From positions 1 to 64,000 of the forward strand of contig CAKUKE010000010.1 of NCBI GenBank assembly GCA_934662505.1: a stretch of 64,000 nt of DNA, given 5' to 3'. Below are positions 59,835-64,000 of this stretch, piece by piece (the first letter of the stretch is position 1; every line of letters starts with the position of its first letter). The notes below the pieces were generated by a model, which was given only the letters and a program-made list of their open reading frames with translations, had not been told where the DNA came from and did no database searches. The DNA comes from an uncultured Clostridia bacterium. GTDB taxonomy: Bacteria > Bacillota > Clostridia > Christensenellales > Aristaeellaceae. The translations under genes were made by a program, and so were the position numbers.

Positions 59835-61161
59835 AGGGCTTTCCGGAAAACTGCAAAACGCCTTCAAAAAGCTGACCGGGAAGGGCAAGCTCACCGAGCA
59901 GAACATCAAGGACGCCATGCGGGAAGTGCGTCTGGCGCTTCTGGAAGCGGACGTCAACTACCTGGTGGTCAAGGACTTCATCAAAAAAGTGACGGATCGC
60001 TGCATCGGCGCGGAAATTCTGGCCAACCTGAACGCCGGTCAGCAGGTCATCAAGATCGTCAACGAGGAGCTTACCCAGCTGATGGGCGGCACCACCGCCA
60101 AGCTTACCTGGTCCTCCTCCGTGCCCACCATTTACATGCTCTGCGGTCTGCAGGGCGCCGGTAAAACCACCTTTGCCGCCAAGCTGGCCGGCTACCTGAT
60201 CAAGCAGGGCAAAAAGCCCATGCTGGCCGCCTGCGACATCTACCGTCCCGCCGCCATCAAGCAGCTGCAGGTGGTTGGCGGGCAGATCGGCGTGCCCGTG
60301 TTTGAAAAAGGCACGCAGGATCCTGTCAGGACCGCGCAGGAAGCGGTCGAAAACGCCCGCTACTACGGCAGGGACGTGCTCATCATCGACACCGCCGGTC
60401 GTCTCCATGTGGACGAAGCCCTCATGGAAGAATTGCAGCGGGTCAAGGCCGCCGTGAAGCCACAGGAGATCCTGCTGGTGGTGGACGCCATGACCGGTCA
60501 GGATGCGGTGAACGTGGCCAAATCCTTCGATGAAAAGCTGTCCATCGACGGCGTCATCGTCACCAAGCTGGACAGCGATACCCGCGGCGGCGCGGCGCTG
60601 TCCGTCCGGGCGGTCACGGGCAAGCCCATCAAGTTTGCCGGCACGGGGGAAAAGCTGACGGACATCGAGCCTTTCCACCCCGACCGGATGGCCTCCCGCA
60701 TTCTGGGCATGGGCGACGTGCTCACCCTCATCGAAAAAGCCACCGAGGCGGCCGCACAGGCAGAAGAAGAAAAGACCCGCGCCGCACAGAAAAAGAACCC
60801 CGCCGATCTGGATCTGAACGACTTTCTGGATCAGATGCAGCAGATGAAAAAGATGGGGCCGCTTCAAAACGTGCTGGGCATGCTGCCCGGCATCGGCAGC
60901 AAGCTCAAGGACGTCAATGTGGACGAAAACGCCCTGAAAAAGCCCGAGGCCATCATCCGCAGCATGACGATGAAGGAACGCCGGCACCCAGAAATTCTCA
61001 ACGCTTCCCGCCGCAAGCGCATCGCCGCCGGCGCAGGGGTCACGGTGCAGGACGTCAACCAGCTGATGCGCCAGTTTGATCAGATGCGCAACATGATGAA
61101 GCAGATGATGGGCAACAAGCGCGCCATGCTGCGCCAGATGCGCAGCATGAATATCCGCTGA
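59824..61161 (+). CDS. ffh: Signal recognition particle protein Ffh
   Basis: 445 aa. The N domain is followed by the GTPase with P-loop GLQGAGKTT, DTAGR, TKLD and GTGEK. The methionine-rich M domain ends MKQMMGNKRAMLRQM. It binds signal sequences and, with SRP RNA and FtsY, targets membrane and secreted proteins. It is cotranslated with ylxM and followed by rpsP. Confidence 0.97.
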   Translation: MAFEGLSGKLQNAFKKLTGKGKLTEQNIKDAMREVRLALLEADVNYLVVKDFIKKVTDRCIGAEILANLNAGQQVIKIVNEELTQLMGGTTAKLTWSSSVPTIYMLCGLQGAGKTTFAAKLAGYLIKQGKKPMLAACDIYRPAAIKQLQVVGGQIGVPVFEKGTQDPVRTAQEAVENARYYGRDVLIIDTAGRLHVDEALMEELQRVKAAVKPQEILLVVDAMTGQDAVNVAKSFDEKLSIDGVIVTKLDSDTRGGAALSVRAVTGKPIKFAGTGEKLTDIEPFHPDRMASRILGMGDVLTLIEKATEAAAQAEEEKTRAAQKKNPADLDLNDFLDQMQQMKKMGPLQNVLGMLPGIGSKLKDVNVDENALKKPEAIIRSMTMKERRHPEILNASRRKRIAAGAGVTVQDVNQLMRQFDQMRNMMKQMMGNKRAMLRQMRSMNIR

Positions 61162-61237
61162 AGCTCCCTTTTCACGCAGGCAATCATATACAAATATGAT
61201 TTCCATACATTAAAACCATTACAGGAGGAACCGTAAC

Positions 61238-61486
61238 ATGTCTGTCAAAATTCGTCTCAAGAGAATGGGTATGAAAAAGAAGCCCTTCTACCGGGTCGTC
61301 GTCGCCGACATCCGCAGCCCCCGTGACGGCCGCTTCATCGAGGAAATCGGCTACTATGATCCCATGCAGCAGCCCGCCGTGATCAAGATCGACAACGAGA
61401 AGGCGGTTCAGTGGATGAAGAACGGCGCGCAGCCCACCGACACCGTGCGGGCGCTGCTCAAGAAGACCGGCGCTATCGAAGGCTGA
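61238..61486 (+). CDS. rpsP: Ribosomal protein S16
   Basis: 82 aa. [36 protein letters not shown] start ([18 protein letters not shown]) is diagnostic. It binds 16S rRNA during 30S assembly. GGAGG precedes the ATG. The preceding 76-bp gap is AT-rich and may hold a promoter. Confidence 0.98.
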   Translation: MSVKIRLKRMGMKKKPFYRVVVADIRSPRDGRFIEEIGYYDPMQQPAVIKIDNEKAVQWMKNGAQPTDTVRALLKKTGAIEG

Positions 61487-61517
61487 ACTTCGCGCCCGTC
61501 CCAAGAAAGGAACGCTC

Positions 61518-61745
61518 ATGCAGGAATTGCTTCTCTATCTGGCCAAGTCTCTGGTTGACCAGCCCGATCAGGTGAAGGTGACGCAGACCGAGGGTCCCGA
61601 GGCCGTCATTCTGGAACTGAACGTCGCTCAGGAAGACATGGGCAAGGTGATCGGCAAACAGGGACGCATCGCCAAGGCCATCCGGACGGTGATCAAGGCC
61701 GCCACGGCCAGGAACGCCAAGCCGGTGTTCGTGGAAATTCAGTAA
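61518..61745 (+). CDS. khpA: KH-domain RNA-binding protein (KhpA/YlqC)
   Basis: 75 aa single KH domain with DMGKVIGKQGRIAKAIRTVIKAA (the GxxG loop is GKQG). KhpA-type proteins bind RNA and, with KhpB, influence cell elongation and division. Placement between rpsP and rimM is the standard Firmicute order. Confidence 0.95.
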   Translation: MQELLLYLAKSLVDQPDQVKVTQTEGPEAVILELNVAQEDMGKVIGKQGRIAKAIRTVIKAATARNAKPVFVEIQ

Positions 61746-61753
61746 TCCAAAAT

Positions 61754-61777
61754 GGACGGCTCGCCCGTCCGTTTTTT
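61754..61777 (+). terminator. Short intra-operon terminator-like hairpin
   Basis: GGACGG (61754-61759) pairs with CCGTCC (61765-61770), then a run of six T. It sits between khpA and rimM and may give partial termination that lowers rimM-trmD expression relative to rpsP. Confidence 0.75.
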
Positions 61778-61794
61778 CATAAGGAGGTTCCCCG

Positions 61795-62340
61795 GTGCGG
61801 CTCGAATACATTTTCTTTGGTCGGGTGCTCCGGCCGCAGGGCGTACGCGGTCAGGTAAAAATCGGTGCGGAGCTGCTGGAGCCCGCCACCGTCAAGGGGC
61901 TTGCGCGCGTCTATCTGAAGCAGGAGGGCGGCTACCGTCCCGTGGGCATGACGGGTGCGTCCGTCCGTGCTCATGAGAGCGCCGTATACGCTTATCTGGA
62001 CGGCGCCGCCGACCGCAACGCCGCCGAAGCCCAGCGGGGCTGGGCGCTGTATCTGCGTCGTGAAGACGTGCGCATGCCGGAAAACCACGACCTGACCGAC
62101 GACCTGATCGGCTGCCGGGCGGTGGGCGAGACCTCCGGCACGGTGCTGGGCACCCTGCGCGAGGTGATGCACCTGCCCCGGAACGACGTGTACGTGTTCG
62201 ATACGCCCCGGGGCGAAATGATGCTGCCCGCGCTTTTGCAGGTCATTCCACGGGTAGACGTAGTGTCCCAGACCCTTTTTATCAACGAAGAAAAGCTGCC
62301 CCAGATGGCAGTCTACCAAAGCGAGGAACCGGCCAAGTGA
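61795..62340 (+). CDS. rimM: RimM, 16S rRNA processing factor
   Basis: 181 aa. FFGRVLRPQGVRGQVKI is the N-terminal barrel signature; the C-terminal PRC-barrel shows DLIGCRAV, DVYVFDTPRGEMMLPALLQVI. It helps mature the 30S head around S19. A GTG start at 61795 follows AAGGAGG. It overlaps trmD by 4 bp. Confidence 0.96.
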   Translation: MRLEYIFFGRVLRPQGVRGQVKIGAELLEPATVKGLARVYLKQEGGYRPVGMTGASVRAHESAVYAYLDGAADRNAAEAQRGWALYLRREDVRMPENHDLTDDLIGCRAVGETSGTVLGTLREVMHLPRNDVYVFDTPRGEMMLPALLQVIPRVDVVSQTLFINEEKLPQMAVYQSEEPAK

Positions 62341-63077
62341 ACATCAGCATTCTCACCACCTTTCCGGAAATGTTCGACAGCGTGCTGAACGCAAGCGTAC
62401 TGGGGCGCGCCCGGCAGAACGGGCTGATCGACGTGCAGGCCGTGGACATCCGTCCCTTTTCGGCCAGCAAGCACAAAAACACCGACGATTACCCCTTCGG
62501 CGGCGGCGCGGGCATGCTGATGATGGCGCAGCCCATTGCAGACTGCATCCGCGCCGTGCAGGCGCAGAAAAAAGGCACGGTCATTTACATGAGCCCCCGG
62601 GGGGAAAAGCTGACCCAGCGGCTGGCGGAGCGGCTGGCGCAGGAGGAGCATCTCATTCTCCTGTGCGGTCACTATGAAGGGGTGGATCAGCGGGTGCTGG
62701 ACGGCTATGTGGATATGGAAGTGTCGGTAGGCGATTATGTGCTCACAGGCGGCGAAACGGCGGCCATTGTGCTGGTGGACTGTGTATCCCGCCTGATTCC
62801 CGGCGTACTTGGCAGCGCGGAAAGCGCGCAGGATGAAAGCTTTTCCACCGCAGGACTGCTGGAATATCCCCAATACACCCGCCCCCGGGTGTTTGAGGGG
62901 ACGGCCGTTCCGCAGGTGCTGCTGGACGGCGACCATGCCAAAATCAATGCATGGCGTCGGCAGCAGGCGCTTTTGACCACAGCCCGCCGCCGCCCGGACA
63001 TGCTGGTCAGCGCGCCCATAACGGACAGGGAGCGGCGCTGGCTCCGGGAGCAGCTGGAGCAGGACGATCCGGACTGA
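62337..63077 (+). CDS. trmD: tRNA (guanine-N1)-methyltransferase TrmD
   Basis: 246 aa SPOUT methyltransferase that makes m1G37 in tRNA, preventing frameshifts. [25 protein letters not shown] (the knot), [14 protein letters not shown] and [11 protein letters not shown] are all diagnostic. It starts with GTG overlapping the rimM stop. A strong terminator follows at 63135. Confidence 0.97.
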   Translation: MNISILTTFPEMFDSVLNASVLGRARQNGLIDVQAVDIRPFSASKHKNTDDYPFGGGAGMLMMAQPIADCIRAVQAQKKGTVIYMSPRGEKLTQRLAERLAQEEHLILLCGHYEGVDQRVLDGYVDMEVSVGDYVLTGGETAAIVLVDCVSRLIPGVLGSAESAQDESFSTAGLLEYPQYTRPRVFEGTAVPQVLLDGDHAKINAWRRQQALLTTARRRPDMLVSAPITDRERRWLREQLEQDDPD

Positions 63078-63134
63078 CGGCTTCTTCCCGTCTCCGCCGC
63101 CTGCCACCGCTCCCGTCTCCCGCTTTTATTTTAC

Positions 63135-63160
63135 GGACGCCCCGGGGCGTCCTTTTTTTC
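63135..63160 (+). terminator. trmD terminator
   Basis: GGACGCCCC pairs perfectly with GGGGCGTCC (63135-63152), followed by a long T run. It ends the SRP/ribosome operon. Confidence 0.9.
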
Positions 63161-63243
63161 TTGTTTTTCGCCCCCGTGCTGGCAGAAAATGCAGGATTTC
63201 AGGGGGTTGCGGAGTATATAAGCCTGTGAAAGGCGGTGTGTGC

Positions 63244-64000
63244 ATGACCATTCGGGAAGAATTGGAGCAGGAAGAACGCCGGCGTTTGTCGCCCTATGCC
63301 GTATGCAGCGCGGACAGCCGGGGACGGGAGCGTCCCATGGAGCCCTGCCCGCTCCGCACCTGTTTTCAGCGCGACCGGGATCGGATCATCCATTGCAAAA
63401 GCTTTCGCCGGCTGAAATTCAAAACGCAGGTGTTTATTTCGCCCGAGGGGGATCACTACCGTACCCGCCTGACCCACACGCTGGAGGTGGCACAGGTCGC
63501 CCGTACGCTGGCCCGTTCGCTGCGTCTGAACGAGGATCTGACCGAGGCCATCGCGCTGGGACACGATCTGGGGCACACGCCCTTTGGCCACATCGGCGAG
63601 CGCACGCTGGACCGGCTCAATCAGGACGGTTTCCGGCACAATGAGCAAAGCCTGCGCGTGGTGGAGCGGCTGGAAGGCGACGGCGGGCTGAACCTGAGTT
63701 GGGAGGTGCGGGACGGTATCCTCAACCACTCCGGCAGTCTGAAGCCCGCCACGCTGGAGGGAGAATGCGTCGCCCGGGCGGACCGGATCGCCTACATCAA
63801 CCACGACATCGACGACGCGCTCCGCGCCGGGGTCATCCGTTCCTTTGAGCTGCCCCACCGCTGCCTTGAAGTGCTGGGGAAGACCCACGGCGAGCGCATC
63901 GACACCATGATCTCGGACATCGTCCGGCAAAGCCGGGATCGGGATTTTGTGCGCATGAGCGAGGAAGTGCAGTCCGCCACGGACGAGCTGCGGGAATTCA
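63244..64000 (+). CDS. dGTPase-like HD phosphohydrolase (partial)
   Basis: At least 252 aa, running off the end of the window. The start is [19 protein letters not shown] at ATG 63244 (GTG 63238 possible). [16 protein letters not shown] and [16 protein letters not shown], then [15 protein letters not shown] (HD motif) and HNEQSLRVV are diagnostic of deoxyguanosinetriphosphate triphosphohydrolase-like proteins, which cleave dNTPs to nucleoside and tripolyphosphate. In Clostridia this gene often precedes dnaG and rpoD, which would lie beyond the window. Confidence 0.92.
   Translation, partial: MTIREELEQEERRRLSPYAVCSADSRGRERPMEPCPLRTCFQRDRDRIIHCKSFRRLKFKTQVFISPEGDHYRTRLTHTLEVAQVARTLARSLRLNEDLTEAIALGHDLGHTPFGHIGERTLDRLNQDGFRHNEQSLRVVERLEGDGGLNLSWEVRDGILNHSGSLKPATLEGECVARADRIAYINHDIDDALRAGVIRSFELPHRCLEVLGKTHGERIDTMISDIVRQSRDRDFVRMSEEVQSATDELREF

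Noticed and set aside
61162..61237. Riboswitch or leader before rpsP
   Set aside because: Only a short AT-rich gap with a ribosome site; no structured element seen.
63240..63644. 134-codon frame at the window end
   Set aside because: It is out of phase with the dGTPase-like gene, whose HD motifs are read from ATG 63244 and run past the window end.

Overview
The window looks like chromosomal DNA of a spore-forming, GC-rich (roughly 58%) Clostridia member, probably a gut lineage of the Christensenellales/Oscillospirales kind. The basis is spoIIE, a ctsR-mcsA-mcsB-clpC operon, a sufCBDSU Fe-S operon under an Rrf2 regulator, the ylxM-ffh-rpsP-KH-rimM-trmD block, a bacterial type A RNase P RNA, LplB/LplC-type sugar permeases and LPXTG/sortase proteins. 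The taxonomic placement is inference; the gene content is read from the sequence.

Layout. 0-6.2 kb is an accessory island: an S24 (LexA/CI-like) repressor with overlapping divergent promoters, then a minus-strand sortase locus (coiled-coil protein, signal peptidase I, His/Cys-repeat LPXTG protein, class B-like sortase). Every gene of this locus except the sortase is broken by in-frame stops or frameshifts. Next to it lies a headless, frameshifted C-terminal piece of an MMPL/YhgE-type membrane protein. 6.4-11.1 kb is the class III heat-shock operon with a perfect CtsR box. 11.2-15.8 kb is an XRE-cupin regulator plus potABCD polyamine transport, preceded by two near-identical 17-bp palindromes. 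15.9-22.8 kb carries a secreted phosphodiester glycosidase, spoIIE, two metal-related P-loop proteins (one with a long His/Cys/Asp tract, one fused to a YcgQ-like domain) and thymidine kinase. 22.9-28.3 kb is the suf operon. tRNA-Pro(GGG) follows.

28.6-37.6 kb (minus strand) holds a D-Ala-D-Ala carboxypeptidase, a TPR protein, a YprB-like nuclease, three tandem VanY-like peptidases, HflX with a JAMM-like N-terminal domain, and a second Fe-S pair (iscU, nifS). 37.7-39.9 kb holds scpB, scpA and an M50 protease. 40.2-44.0 kb is a two-component system divergent from a secreted beta-helix-like protein; between them are four TTCAG-type half-sites at an exact 11-bp period. 44.1-46.5 kb holds a MATE exporter and a lipoprotein barnase/barstar pair. 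46.6-54.3 kb is a carbohydrate-use cluster (solute-binding protein, two permeases, AraC regulator, SGNH esterase, DUF6259-type glycosidase). 54.5-58.8 kb holds a zinc-ribbon membrane protein, a GNAT gene broken by one TGA, a candidate relict type I-E CRISPR array (three degenerate repeats 60 and 59 bp apart, no cas genes in view), and a TetR/methyltransferase pair. 58.9-63.1 kb is rnpB and the SRP/ribosome-maturation block. The window ends inside a dGTPase-like gene.

The most notable signals are the focused decay of the sortase island (inferred Gln-to-stop changes in two adjacent genes), the relict CRISPR-like array, the 11-bp-phased operator, the paired operators before the XRE-cupin regulator, the P-loop/YcgQ-like fusion, and the lipoprotein barnase. 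Most other regions look like ordinary core genome.
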